Origin: JANQUM01 sp047630355
GTDB taxonomy: Bacteria; Bacteroidota; Bacteroidia; Cytophagales; Spirosomataceae
DNA: 33,488 nucleotides
Direction of reading: 5' to 3'
NCBI GenBank assembly: GCA_047630355.1
Contig: JBLHXN010000026.1
Coordinates: 1 to 33,488, forward strand
Shown here in pieces: positions 15,926-23,398 of this stretch (its first letter is position 1; the number at the start of each line of letters is the position of its first letter). The translations under genes were made by a program, and so were the position numbers. The notes under the pieces are model-generated. The model was not told where the DNA came from, did no database searches, and saw nothing but the letters and a program-made list of their open reading frames with translations.

Positions 15926-15998
15926 TTGTGTATTTAAGGAAATTAGTAATGATTTAACGATTATAAACAGAGATTATTTTTTTTCTTCAAAACAGCCG

Positions 15999-16006
15999 TA
16001 CTTTTG
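15999..16006 (+). promoter_or_regulatory. Putative -7 element of the glycosyltransferase gene
   Basis: TACTTTTG matches TAnnTTTG and lies 21 bp upstream of the ATG at 16028. The TTG that would give a longer frame (16004) is part of this element, so the start at 16028 is preferred. Confidence 0.55.
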
Positions 16007-16027
16007 CGGTCAACCTTTTTGATTTCT

Positions 16028-16771
16028 ATGAAAATTTCGGTCGTTACTATTACTTACAATTCTGCCGCCACACTCCGCGATACCATTGAAAGTGTACTTG
16101 CACAAGATTACAAAAATATTGAATATTTAATTATTGATGGCGGTTCAACCGACGAAACTATTGATATCATAAAGTCTTATTCGGACGATCGTATTAAGTG
16201 GATTTCAGAACCTGATAAAGGTATATATGACGCCATGTCAAAAGGAAAACGAATGGCAACGGGTAATGTGGTTGGCGTACTAAATTCGGATGATTTCTAT
16301 CCGAACAGTCAGGTTTTAGACAGAGTAGCTCATGCTTTTACAAACGAAACAGTTGATGCTGTTTACGGTGACCTGAAATACGTTGACCATCAGGACGTTT
16401 CAAGAATTACCAGAAATTGGGTTTCGGGAATATATGACCGCGAAAATTTCCTTCGGGGATGGATGCCCCCGCATCCAACTTTCTTTTTGAAAAAGGCTGC
16501 TTTTGAGAAGTACGGTTATTACAATCCGGACTTCAAGAGTGCCGGAGATTATGAACTGATACTGAGAATGTTATTCAAGAACAATTTGAAAGCACTTTAT
16601 ATTCCGCACGTACAAGTAACTATGCGGGCGGGCGGAGTCAGTAACTCTTCGATTAAAAACAGAATTCGGGCAAATCAGGAAGATAGACAGGCTTGGAAAC
16701 TAAATGGTATCAAACCCAAATGGTACACATTATTTATGAAACCGCTATCTAAGCTTCAGCAATGGTTTTAA
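16028..16771 (+). CDS. Family 2 glycosyltransferase
   Basis: A 247-residue GT-A fold glycosyltransferase. The N-terminal MKISVVTITYNSAATLRDTI, the YLIIDGGSTDETIDII motif and the metal-binding stretch NSDDFY are typical for GT2. WMPPHPTFFLKKAAFEKYG and GDYELILRMLF form the acceptor-side region. It lacks transmembrane helices and so is cytoplasmic or membrane-peripheral, and probably adds a sugar to a surface polysaccharide or lipid. The closest style is WcaA/WcaE-like enzymes. There are no other glycan genes nearby, so its pathway is open. The ATG at 16028 fits both the domain start and the -7 element. It is convergent with the atp operon, with a shared terminator between. Confidence 0.92.
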   Translation: MKISVVTITYNSAATLRDTIESVLAQDYKNIEYLIIDGGSTDETIDIIKSYSDDRIKWISEPDKGIYDAMSKGKRMATGNVVGVLNSDDFYPNSQVLDRVAHAFTNETVDAVYGDLKYVDHQDVSRITRNWVSGIYDRENFLRGWMPPHPTFFLKKAAFEKYGYYNPDFKSAGDYELILRMLFKNNLKALYIPHVQVTMRAGGVSNSSIKNRIRANQEDRQAWKLNGIKPKWYTLFMKPLSKLQQWF

Positions 16772-16791
16772 GTTGCTTCTAAAAGAAAAAA

Positions 16792-16809
16792 CTCCCAAAA
16801 ATTTGGGAG
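16792..16809. terminator. Bidirectional terminator between the glycosyltransferase gene and atpH
   Basis: The stem CTCCCAAA / TTTGGGAG has a 2-nt spacer (real loop larger). An A-rich run on the left (a T-run for the minus strand) and CATTTCTC on the right let it serve both converging transcripts. It marks the true 3' end of the atp operon after atpH. Confidence 0.78.
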
Positions 16810-16845
16810 CATTTCTCAACTTTATAGCCATGAAAACTAATATTC

Positions 16846-17379
16846 TTAGTTCAGAGATAATTTTAAGTCGTTAAGTTTCCGGCGTATTGACGTATCAATC
16901 TGCGAATCCCCAACTTTTAAAACATAACCTCCGATGAGTGTTTCGTCCGTATTTTCGACCAAGTGAACTGTTTTACCAGTAGATTTTGCAACAGTCTCTT
17001 TAAATTCGGTACGTTGTGCGTCTGTTAAAGGTTCTACCGTAGTAACAGTTGCCACTTCTATATCTTTTTGTTGATTGTACAATTTCTGAAACTCGTCAGC
17101 AATTGATGTAATCAGCGATTCTCTGTTCTTTTTCGTTAAAATCTTAAGAATTGAAAAAGTAACAGGATTAACGTTACTTTCAAAAACTTCTTTTAGAATT
17201 TTTAGCTTAGTGTCATGTCGCACAATCGGACTACCCATGACTTTCATAAATTGACGGTTCTCATCGCTGACTTTCTTAAAGAAAGCCATGTCGTTGCTAA
17301 CCTCTTCTACTACGCCTCTCTCTGTTGCCAAATCCACAAGTGATTTAGCATATCTGTAAGCAACAATTGAATCAGACAT
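16846..17379 (-). CDS. atpH: ATP synthase F1 subunit delta
   Basis: A 177-residue delta/OSCP subunit, which joins the F1 head to the peripheral b-stalk. The N-terminal helix SDSIVAYRYAKSLVDLA, the central NRESLITSIADEFQKLYNQQ and the C-terminal VDP-like region LIGGYVLKVGDSQIDTSIRR (family signature GG..i..gd..iD.Si..kL) identify it. The start is the ATG at 17379. The gap of 125 bp from atpF contains a -7 element, so it may have an additional promoter. Downstream there is no atpA or atpG, only a terminator and a convergent glycosyltransferase gene. Confidence 0.95.
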   Translation of the reverse strand: MSDSIVAYRYAKSLVDLATERGVVEEVSNDMAFFKKVSDENRQFMKVMGSPIVRHDTKLKILKEVFESNVNPVTFSILKILTKKNRESLITSIADEFQKLYNQQKDIEVATVTTVEPLTDAQRTEFKETVAKSTGKTVHLVENTDETLIGGYVLKVGDSQIDTSIRRKLNDLKLSLN

Positions 17380-17421
17380 ATAATTTCTTTATGCTTAGAC
17401 ATTTGTTGTCCTGAAACTTGA

Positions 17422-17429
17422 CAAATGTA
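17422..17429 (-). promoter_or_regulatory. Possible internal promoter (-7 element) for atpH
   Basis: The plus strand reads CAAATGTA (TACATTTG on the minus strand), a TAnnTTTG match 43 bp upstream of the atpH ATG, in an unusually long gap between atpF and atpH. Confidence 0.4.
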
Positions 17430-17504
17430 CAAACGATTTATAGGATAAAACAAGTTTTTCGTTTAATTCTTCACATAACCTTGCAGAGTTTTGCAAAGGT
17501 TGCC

Positions 17505-17999
17505 TTAGTTCAGACTTGATTCACTTATCAAGTCACTTACAAGTGCTTGCTGAGTTTTCTTATCCGATAATTCTCTGCGTAATACCTTCTCAGCTATTTC
17601 AACAGATAATTCCGCAACATCTTTACGGATGCTTGCCATCATAGCCACTTTCTCTTGTTGCATCGCATCGCGGGCATCTCCCAAAATACGGCTTCCTTCG
17701 GTAGTAGCTTTTTGCTTGGCTTGCTCAATAAGGTTATTTGAAGCTTCTTTTGCTTCTTTTATAATCTGATCACGCTCTAAACGGGCCTGAGCCAAAAGGT
17801 TTTCGTTATCAGCTTTTAGCTTTGCCATTTCTGCACGGGTCTCTTCGGCCATTTTCAAAGCAGATTCGATATCGTTTTCACGCTCGCTCAATCCGCTTAT
17901 AATTGGCTTCCACGCAAATTTGCGAAGGATGAAGAAAACAGCTAAAAATATAAGTGCCTGCCAAAAAATCAGTCCAACGGCGGGGGTTAACAATTCCAT
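17505..17999 (-). CDS. atpF: ATP synthase Fo subunit b
   Basis: A 164-residue b subunit of the peripheral stalk. It has one N-terminal membrane helix (about residues 8-27, VGLIFWQALIFLAVFFILRK) and then a long charged alpha-helical, coiled-coil stretch rich in Glu, Lys, Ala and Arg (NDIESALKMAEETRAEMAKL onward) that ends near DKKTQQALVSDLI. The length and layout are typical. The start is the ATG at 17999. It follows atpE by 82 bp on the same strand. Confidence 0.95.
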   Translation of the reverse strand: MELLTPAVGLIFWQALIFLAVFFILRKFAWKPIISGLSERENDIESALKMAEETRAEMAKLKADNENLLAQARLERDQIIKEAKEASNNLIEQAKQKATTEGSRILGDARDAMQQEKVAMMASIRKDVAELSVEIAEKVLRRELSDKKTQQALVSDLISESSLN

Positions 18000-18082
18000 T
18001 ATATATTATCGGTTTATGTAATTTAATGCAAAATAAGGTTTACAATGACACCTAATGTGAACATTGTAAACCTTTAAGAAAA

Positions 18083-18346
18083 TTAAGCAGATAAGGCTAA
18101 GAAGCCTACTACAACACCAAAAAGAGCAACGGCCTCAATCAAGGCAGCGATAATAATCATCATTGACTGGATTTTTCCGGCTGCTTCTGGCTGACGAGCT
18201 ACACCTTCCATGGCACTACCACCAATTTTACCAATACCGATACCGGCACCGATTGCTGAAAGACCTGCTCCAATTGCACCACCCATGGCTGAAAGATTAA
18301 TTCCACCTTCGGTAGCTGCTTGTAAAAGAATGTTTAACAAAGTCAT
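18083..18346 (-). CDS. atpE: ATP synthase Fo subunit c
   Basis: An 87-residue c-ring proteolipid with two membrane helices. Helix 1 is Gly-rich (about 22-45), the polar loop is ARQPEA (50-55), and helix 2 carries the ion-binding carboxylate E71 in IAALIEAVALFG. The residue after the Glu is Ala rather than the Ser/Thr seen in sodium-binding c-rings, so proton coupling is inferred. The start is the ATG at 18346. Confidence 0.97.
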   Translation of the reverse strand: MTLLNILLQAATEGGINLSAMGGAIGAGLSAIGAGIGIGKIGGSAMEGVARQPEAAGKIQSMMIIIAALIEAVALFGVVVGFLALSA

Positions 18347-18467
18347 TTGTTTAAACTATTTATATGTGAAAAAATAAAACACAACGTTTAGAACTCAGGA
18401 TATTAGATTTCAGGAATTAGTTGCTTACGAAAAGTCAACTCTTCTAATTACTATTGTTTCCTAAGAT

Positions 18468-19523
18468 TTAGTGTGCAGGGTGCTCTTCGATTGCTGCTCC
18501 AATATACATCGAAGTAAGCAACGTAAAGATATACGCCTGAATAAAAGCAACTAATATTTCGACGAAAGTCATGAACGTCCCCATCAGAACGATTCCACCG
18601 CCTACTGCCCAACTTTGAAACATAAAAATCAGACCAATCAAGCTCAAGATAATAATGTGACCTCCGGTAATATTTGCAAAAAGACGAATTGTCAAAGAAG
18701 CAGGTTTAACGAAAATACCGATTATCTCGATTATCCAAAACAAAGGCAACAACCATCCCGGAACGCCCGGAGGTGCAAAAATATGCGACCAGTAGTTTTT
18801 GTTTGCCTTAACGTGCACAATTACGAATGTAAAAACCGCAAGTGTCAGCGTAATAGCAATGTTACCAGTCAGGTTAGCCGCTCCCGGAGTCAAACCCATC
18901 ACGTTATTAATGAGAATAAAGAAAAACAAGGTCAACAAATAGGGCAAGTAACTTGCGTATTTAGGACCAATATTTGGCTTAACAACTTCGTCTTTAATTG
19001 TCAGAATTACTGGTTCCAAGAAAGACTGTAAGCCCTTCGGGGCCTTTCCACGATTCTTTTTGTAGGCTTGTCCGACAAATAAGAACACCAATATCAAAAT
19101 GAGTGCACTCGTCATCAGCGAAGCAACATTTTTTGTTATCGAGAAATCAAGGGGATGAACACTTTCATCTACATTTCCAGCAGCATCAACCCGTACGATG
19201 TGTTCATGCTGGTTTTGATAGCCTTTGTAAGTTTGACCGTGGTCTAATTTTGCGGAAGAAAACAATTCCACTTTACGATCAGCAGTATAAAGAATGATGG
19301 GTAAAGGAATTTTCACCCCGTGAGCAAACTCCCAGCCGTGTTCATCCAAAACGTGATGCATGATCATCTGATCCATGCTGAACTCCTTTTCGTGTCCAGT
19401 CATGTGCTCTACGCCCTCCATTTCACCAGCTTCGTGGGTGTTGTGATCCTGAGCGGTTCCACTATTTATTAAGACGATAGATAATAAGCTCGTTATAAAA
19501 AGCTTTTTCAACATACTATTCAT
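18468..19523 (-). CDS. atpB: ATP synthase Fo subunit a with His-rich exported N-terminus
   Basis: A 351-residue a subunit that forms the proton channel with the c-ring. The essential Arg is R280 in PASLTIRLFANITGGH, followed by the expected helix IILSLIGLIF and the C-terminal AYIFTLLTSMYIGAAIEEH. The first ~130 residues are extra compared with the E. coli protein: a signal peptide (to about SGTAQ, residue 25) and then a His-rich, acidic segment (DHNTHEAGEMEGVEHMTGHE and further His) that would face the periplasm. This extension is common in Bacteroidota. The ATG at 19523 overlaps the upstream gene by 8 nt; a second ATG at 19514 leaves a 1-nt gap. Either fits translational coupling. Confidence 0.96.
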   Translation of the reverse strand: MNSMLKKLFITSLLSIVLINSGTAQDHNTHEAGEMEGVEHMTGHEKEFSMDQMIMHHVLDEHGWEFAHGVKIPLPIILYTADRKVELFSSAKLDHGQTYKGYQNQHEHIVRVDAAGNVDESVHPLDFSITKNVASLMTSALILILVFLFVGQAYKKNRGKAPKGLQSFLEPVILTIKDEVVKPNIGPKYASYLPYLLTLFFFILINNVMGLTPGAANLTGNIAITLTLAVFTFVIVHVKANKNYWSHIFAPPGVPGWLLPLFWIIEIIGIFVKPASLTIRLFANITGGHIIILSLIGLIFMFQSWAVGGGIVLMGTFMTFVEILVAFIQAYIFTLLTSMYIGAAIEEHPAH

Positions 19524-19914
19524 TGTTAGATAACAAGGTTACTGACTCCTCCTGCGAAAAACGACGCAATTTACGAAGGATATTATTTATTTCAAACACT
19601 GTTAAAAATAAATAAAGTACAAAAAAGTTAATGACAAATAAATGAGGGGCTTCTAACCCCATAATTAGCATTGTACCAATAAAAATTAACATTAAAACGA
19701 GTCTTATTGAAAAGGAAGCAAGATAGAATTCGATGAATTTCTCGCGATTATCCCGCATTCCAATACTTATAAGTGTGTACGATAAGTATGAAACGGCTGC
19801 AAAAAAGGTGAGCATTATCCACTTTTGGGGATGAATGAACTCAGCGTAACCAAGTGGTTCAGCTAAAAAAAATACAATTACTAAAAAAATATAAATAGCT
19901 GCAGTTTTCAACAT
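19516..19914 (-). CDS. AtpI-like four-helix membrane protein
   Basis: A 132-residue hydrophobic protein with four predicted membrane helices (about 3-20, 32-53, 64-88 and 91-112) and a short charged tail. It is the first gene of the atp operon and its stop overlaps the atpB start. That position belongs to AtpI in many bacteria, where it helps c-ring assembly or Mg2+ handling. The sequence itself shows no diagnostic AtpI motif to my eye, so the call rests on topology and position. A -7 element lies 21 bp upstream. Confidence 0.7.
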   Translation of the reverse strand: MLKTAAIYIFLVIVFFLAEPLGYAEFIHPQKWIMLTFFAAVSYLSYTLISIGMRDNREKFIEFYLASFSIRLVLMLIFIGTMLIMGLEAPHLFVINFFVLYLFLTVFEINNILRKLRRFSQEESVTLLSNNE

Positions 19915-19934
19915 AAGAATCAGCGTTTAAAACT

Positions 19935-19942
19935 CAAAGATA
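19935..19942 (-). promoter_or_regulatory. Putative -7 element of the atp operon
   Basis: The plus strand reads CAAAGATA (TATCTTTG on the minus strand), matching TAnnTTTG and lying 20 bp upstream of the first ATG of the operon. It fits a short-leader promoter for the AtpI-like to atpH operon. Confidence 0.55.
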
Positions 19943-19980
19943 CGGTTCAAAACCTTGTTTCTACGCATTAAATAAAAGTA

Positions 19981-20012
19981 AAAAAGGTCACTCTGTGCAG
20001 AGCGACCTTTTT
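19981..20012 (-). terminator. Terminator of the T9SS cargo gene
   Basis: A 14-bp stem with one mismatch, AAAAAGGTC-a-CTCTG / CAGAG-c-GACCTTTTT, lies 22 bp after the stop of the T9SS protein on the minus strand and is flanked by T5 on the exit side. It insulates the atp operon from the upstream gene. Confidence 0.88.
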
Positions 20013-20033
20013 ATTATGGGTGTTTTCGAATCC

Positions 20034-21092
20034 TTAACGGTTCAATACAAGTTTCTGAGTCATAACTTCTTCGCCTTCTACCACTCTGATTGTTAGCTCA
20101 GTAGTAGGTAAGTTTTGAGGTAGTTCGTAAACGTTGCGTAAGTTGCGTACAGCCCCTTTCAAGTGCATAACCATGCGACCATCCTGATTCACAACATCTA
20201 TCACTACTTCACTATCAGGGCTCATGCCCGTTAGCTTTAGGTTGAATTCACCCTGCGTAGGATTTGGCCAAACGCCGATGTCTTTTTTAACCAAGCGTCC
20301 ACGGCCCGAAGTAAACATGATACCTTTATTAAGACCCATTGCTTCTGATAAGCTATTGTCGTCTGATACAGTCCAGGTTCCTTTTTTCAAGTAAGCAATC
20401 TGACCATAATCGTAAACAGAAGGAGCTAAATTCACTTTTACTTTCGTAGCACCCGCACCTACTGAGCGAAGTGTCCAGTATTCATACTCGTTCATGGCTT
20501 CCAAACCTTGAGCTACATTAGATACAAGTTCAATTGGGTTTGTGGCAGTGTATTCGGCTACAAGTGTCTGCTGAAGTCCTTCATGAACCTCAAAACCACG
20601 GTAATTTGTGCCGTCGCCTACTGGAAATTCAAATGACTCAGCTCTTACCTTTTGAACATTTCCCGCTACGTGTGAAAAGTCAGAAGCACCACTGTGAACA
20701 GCAGTTTCCTCAAAAGTAAGCGTATTATCGTTTACCGTTGAAATAACACCACGGCGAAAAGATAATTCGTTAATCACCGTCATTGGCGATTTAAGTTCTA
20801 AATCGTTATCCAGACGTACGTTTGAAAAAGAAGTACTTTTCTTCCCGGTCAGTTGTTGCTGTTTATGACCATCGAAAACCGCCAAACCAGAAGATTTGAT
20901 ACTTCCGTTATTTTCCACGTTTTCGCGGAAATACATTTTTCCTTCATTAGTGATTTCGCCTTCATTGACTACGTCCATATTGATGCTCATGATGGCACCT
21001 TCACCTACAAATAATGCAGCACCACTTACCAACTGAGCAGAAACCTGGGATACGGCAAAACAGAGACCTAATGTGTAAATAATTTTTTTCAT
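20034..21092 (-). CDS. Secreted protein with T9SS type A sorting domain
   Basis: A 352-residue exported protein. The signal peptide is MKKIIYTLGLCFAVSQVSAQ. The N-terminal half has repeats of the NEGEITNEGKMYF / NNGSIKSSGLAVFDG type that suggest a parallel beta-helix (about residues 20-110). A beta-rich middle domain follows. The last ~80 residues have VWPNPTQGEFNLKLTG and end in MTQKLVLNR, the standard type A sorting signal recognised by the type IX secretion machinery. The protein is therefore expected to cross the outer membrane through the T9SS and be anchored on the surface or released. Its activity is unknown; no catalytic motif was seen. It is a single gene with its own terminator. Confidence 0.9.
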   Translation of the reverse strand: MKKIIYTLGLCFAVSQVSAQLVSGAALFVGEGAIMSINMDVVNEGEITNEGKMYFRENVENNGSIKSSGLAVFDGHKQQQLTGKKSTSFSNVRLDNDLELKSPMTVINELSFRRGVISTVNDNTLTFEETAVHSGASDFSHVAGNVQKVRAESFEFPVGDGTNYRGFEVHEGLQQTLVAEYTATNPIELVSNVAQGLEAMNEYEYWTLRSVGAGATKVKVNLAPSVYDYGQIAYLKKGTWTVSDDNSLSEAMGLNKGIMFTSGRGRLVKKDIGVWPNPTQGEFNLKLTGMSPDSEVVIDVVNQDGRMVMHLKGAVRNLRNVYELPQNLPTTELTIRVVEGEEVMTQKLVLNR

Positions 21093-21239
21093 AGAGAATC
21101 AAGTTTACATTTTCTGTTATAAAAGTACTTTTATTCATTAAGAACTAAAAACTTTAGCCCCGTTTTTTATTAAATGGTTAGGTCATTTTGTTACCTGATT
21201 CATAAGCAAATATCGTTCCAATATGTGACCATTATTGTA

Positions 21240-22163
21240 TTAATTAGTCATCCAACCGTTTACAGTCATCCAATCCTGCAGACGATCGGGCCATGATTCT
21301 ACCGGCCCCCTATTTTTGTTTGTGAACGCAAAGCCGTGCCCCCCCCGATCGTACAAATGTAATTCTGTGGGAACGTTCACTTTCTTAAGAGCTTTGACAT
21401 AACTCAATGAATTCTCGATGTGCACAAAATCGTCAAACGCATGTACCATAAAGGTAGGAGGTGTTTTTTCGGTAACGTGAAGCTCATTCGAGTACTCTTC
21501 TATGTCACTTATAGAAGGATCTTTACCGATCAGATTATTTCGCGAACCCGTATGACCGTAACTGTCACTAAATGATATGACCGGATAAATAAGCATCGAA
21601 AACGCCGGACGAACATTCGCATTTACGTCAGTAACTTCTCCTACTTGTGTATCAAAATGAGTAGAAGCAGTAGCGGCAAGGTGCCCACCCGCCGAGAAAC
21701 CCATAATCCCTACTTTATCGGGATCAATATTATAGTCAGAAGCATTTTTCTTTACAATCCGCAGAGCCTGCTGGGCATCCTGAAGAGGTCGAATGGTTGA
21801 ATTATCAAATAATTCTTCCTGCGGCAAACGGTTTTTTAATACAAAAGCCGTCACTCCATGCTCGGCAAACCACTCGGCGACGTCGTAGCCTTCGTGGTCA
21901 ATTGCGAGGATATAATACCCACCACCTGGACAAATAATTACCGAAGCATCGGAAGTTTTGTTTTTAGGAACAAAGACTGTTAATGTCGGCTTGGTAACAT
22001 TGCGAACACGTGTGATGTCGTCCGTTTTTTTGCTTGTGTTAATTTCCTCCACGCTTACGCCGGGCTTTAATCCGGGCGTTCCATCGGAGTAAAGTTCGAT
22101 TACGGTACGTTGGGCAAAACCCGCAACTGATGCCATGAGAAATAAGAGTATAAGTTTTTTCAT
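21240..22163 (-). CDS. Exported alpha/beta hydrolase, acetyl-esterase-like
   Basis: A 307-residue alpha/beta hydrolase with signal peptide MKKLILLFLMASVAGFAQ. The oxyanion loop is CPGGGYYILA (78-87) and the nucleophile S157 lies in GFSAGGHLAA. The catalytic Asp is D244 or D245 in HAFDD, and H276 lies in DRGGHGFAF. The pattern matches bacterial acetyl-xylan or carbohydrate acetyl esterases (BD-FAE/Axe-like), which suits surface glycan use; the substrate is inferred. The ATG at 22163 was chosen because a longer frame would start inside the -7 element at 22191-22198. It is a single gene. No terminator was recognised in the 147 bp before the T9SS cargo gene. Confidence 0.9.
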   Translation of the reverse strand: MKKLILLFLMASVAGFAQRTVIELYSDGTPGLKPGVSVEEINTSKKTDDITRVRNVTKPTLTVFVPKNKTSDASVIICPGGGYYILAIDHEGYDVAEWFAEHGVTAFVLKNRLPQEELFDNSTIRPLQDAQQALRIVKKNASDYNIDPDKVGIMGFSAGGHLAATASTHFDTQVGEVTDVNANVRPAFSMLIYPVISFSDSYGHTGSRNNLIGKDPSISDIEEYSNELHVTEKTPPTFMVHAFDDFVHIENSLSYVKALKKVNVPTELHLYDRGGHGFAFTNKNRGPVESWPDRLQDWMTVNGWMTN

Positions 22164-22190
22164 TGACTGAATATGATAGGTTGAATTCAT

Positions 22191-22198
22191 CAAATATA
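22191..22198 (-). promoter_or_regulatory. Putative -7 element of the esterase gene
   Basis: The plus strand reads CAAATATA (TATATTTG on the minus strand). It matches TAnnTTTG, 27 bp upstream of the ATG at 22163, and fixes the start choice. Confidence 0.6.
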
Positions 22199-22391
22199 GT
22201 CAGGATTCTTTCAAATCGTAGAAAAACTAAGTCAGTGATTATTGACTTTAACGAATTACCAGTTTCTACCTTGATAATGAGTGTAAAAAATTCACATTTG
22301 GAGATATACAATTGATACGTTTTTCGCTATATTAATGACAAGTTACAGCACGTTTTGTGCAGTGATCTGATTGTTAGCATTAATTACTTAA

Positions 22392-23199
22392 ATGAACACA
22401 CTCAAAATCATCCTTCTATTTACAATTAGCTTATTGAGTTGTAAAAATGAATCCAAAAATCCTAACATACAGTTTCTAACCGAAGATGTACCAAAAAATA
22501 TACCTCTTGGGTTTAAGCAAAATATAATCCCGTAGAATAAGCTTATCCACAAAGGAATATTTAGCCCCGACTTAAAAGAGTATTATTACGCTATTTCCTA
22601 TAAAAAATTTGAGATATTTGACACTTATTTACTAATAAAAAGTAGCGAAAATTGGTCTGAACCAAAAAAGCATTCTTCAATAGTAAATATAATGAGCATG
22701 GAATGAGTTTTCGCCAAACGGAAATACACTCTACTTCAGTTCTACAAGACCAGTTAATATTGACGGAGTTCTTCCAACTTAGCACATATGGAAATCAGAT
22801 AAAATTAATGGTGAATGAAATGAGCCAATTTTTGTAGATATCCCAAACTTGAGAGACAAATTAGTTTCTCATCCTACCATCACAGATGCCGGAACGCTGT
22901 ATTTTCATACCAGTAATCCGGATTACAGTGAAATGGACATTTGTCATTCAAAACAAGTAAATGGGAAGTCTGAAGATGCCGAAACAACTTCAATTTCGAT
23001 GAATTCAAAAATCGGAACATGCACACCATATGTTTCACCAAAAGGAGATTACTTGATTTTTGCCTCAATAAGAGAAAACCAGCTTGACTTAATGATAAGC
23101 TTTAGTGATGGAAATGATGGATGGATAAACACCAGAAGATTGAACAACAAAATCAATAATACTGGGCAGGAAAATCCATACGTAACATTTGAAAAGTAA
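22392..23199 (+). pseudogene. Decayed beta-propeller (PD40) lipoprotein gene
   Basis: It begins with a lipoprotein signal, MNTLKIILLFTISLLSC (lipobox Cys 17). In-frame TAG at 22533-22535 interrupts it after 47 codons, though the frame continues with FSPDLKEYYYAISYKKFEIF. Near 22705 the frame changes to FSPNGNTLYFSSTRP, a typical WD40-like PD40 blade. Two more stops follow (TAG near 22780, TGA near 22816) before the last open part from 22849, with TPYVSPKGDYLIFASIREN. The result is a lipoprotein of about 268 codons with propeller blades, inactivated by at least one frameshift and three stops. It lies next to an intact PD40-OmpA gene, and no catalytic motif is seen. The last ~116 codons remain open but have no good start. 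Confidence 0.82.
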
Positions 23200-23398
23200 C
23201 TGGGAATTTAACTGGGTTAATATAGAATCCGATTTAGAAAATAATTAATGCCAATAATATCTATAAAATATAGCTATTAAAGTCTTTCCAACAGGTTCCT
23301 GTGCGTTTTATGAAGATTACCAAATTTAAACTATTAATTCAAAAGGTTAGTGTCTTCTTAAACGCAACTACTCAATTTCAAGACCGTTACTTTCCCTC
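23200..23398. other. Intergenic region, nothing recognised
   Basis: About 200 bp of AT-rich sequence between the decayed propeller lipoprotein gene and the convergent OmpA-family gene. I see no strong hairpin, promoter motif or reading frame. Confidence 0.5.

Noticed and set aside
20016..20034. TTCGAATCC-like string as a tRNA T-arm
   Set aside because: No matching acceptor stem or anticodon arm is present; it sits between a terminator and the end of the T9SS cargo gene.
22039..22311. Minus-strand open frame of 90 codons upstream of the esterase
   Set aside because: It overlaps the esterase start and its promoter in another frame, and its translation shows no domain or signal.
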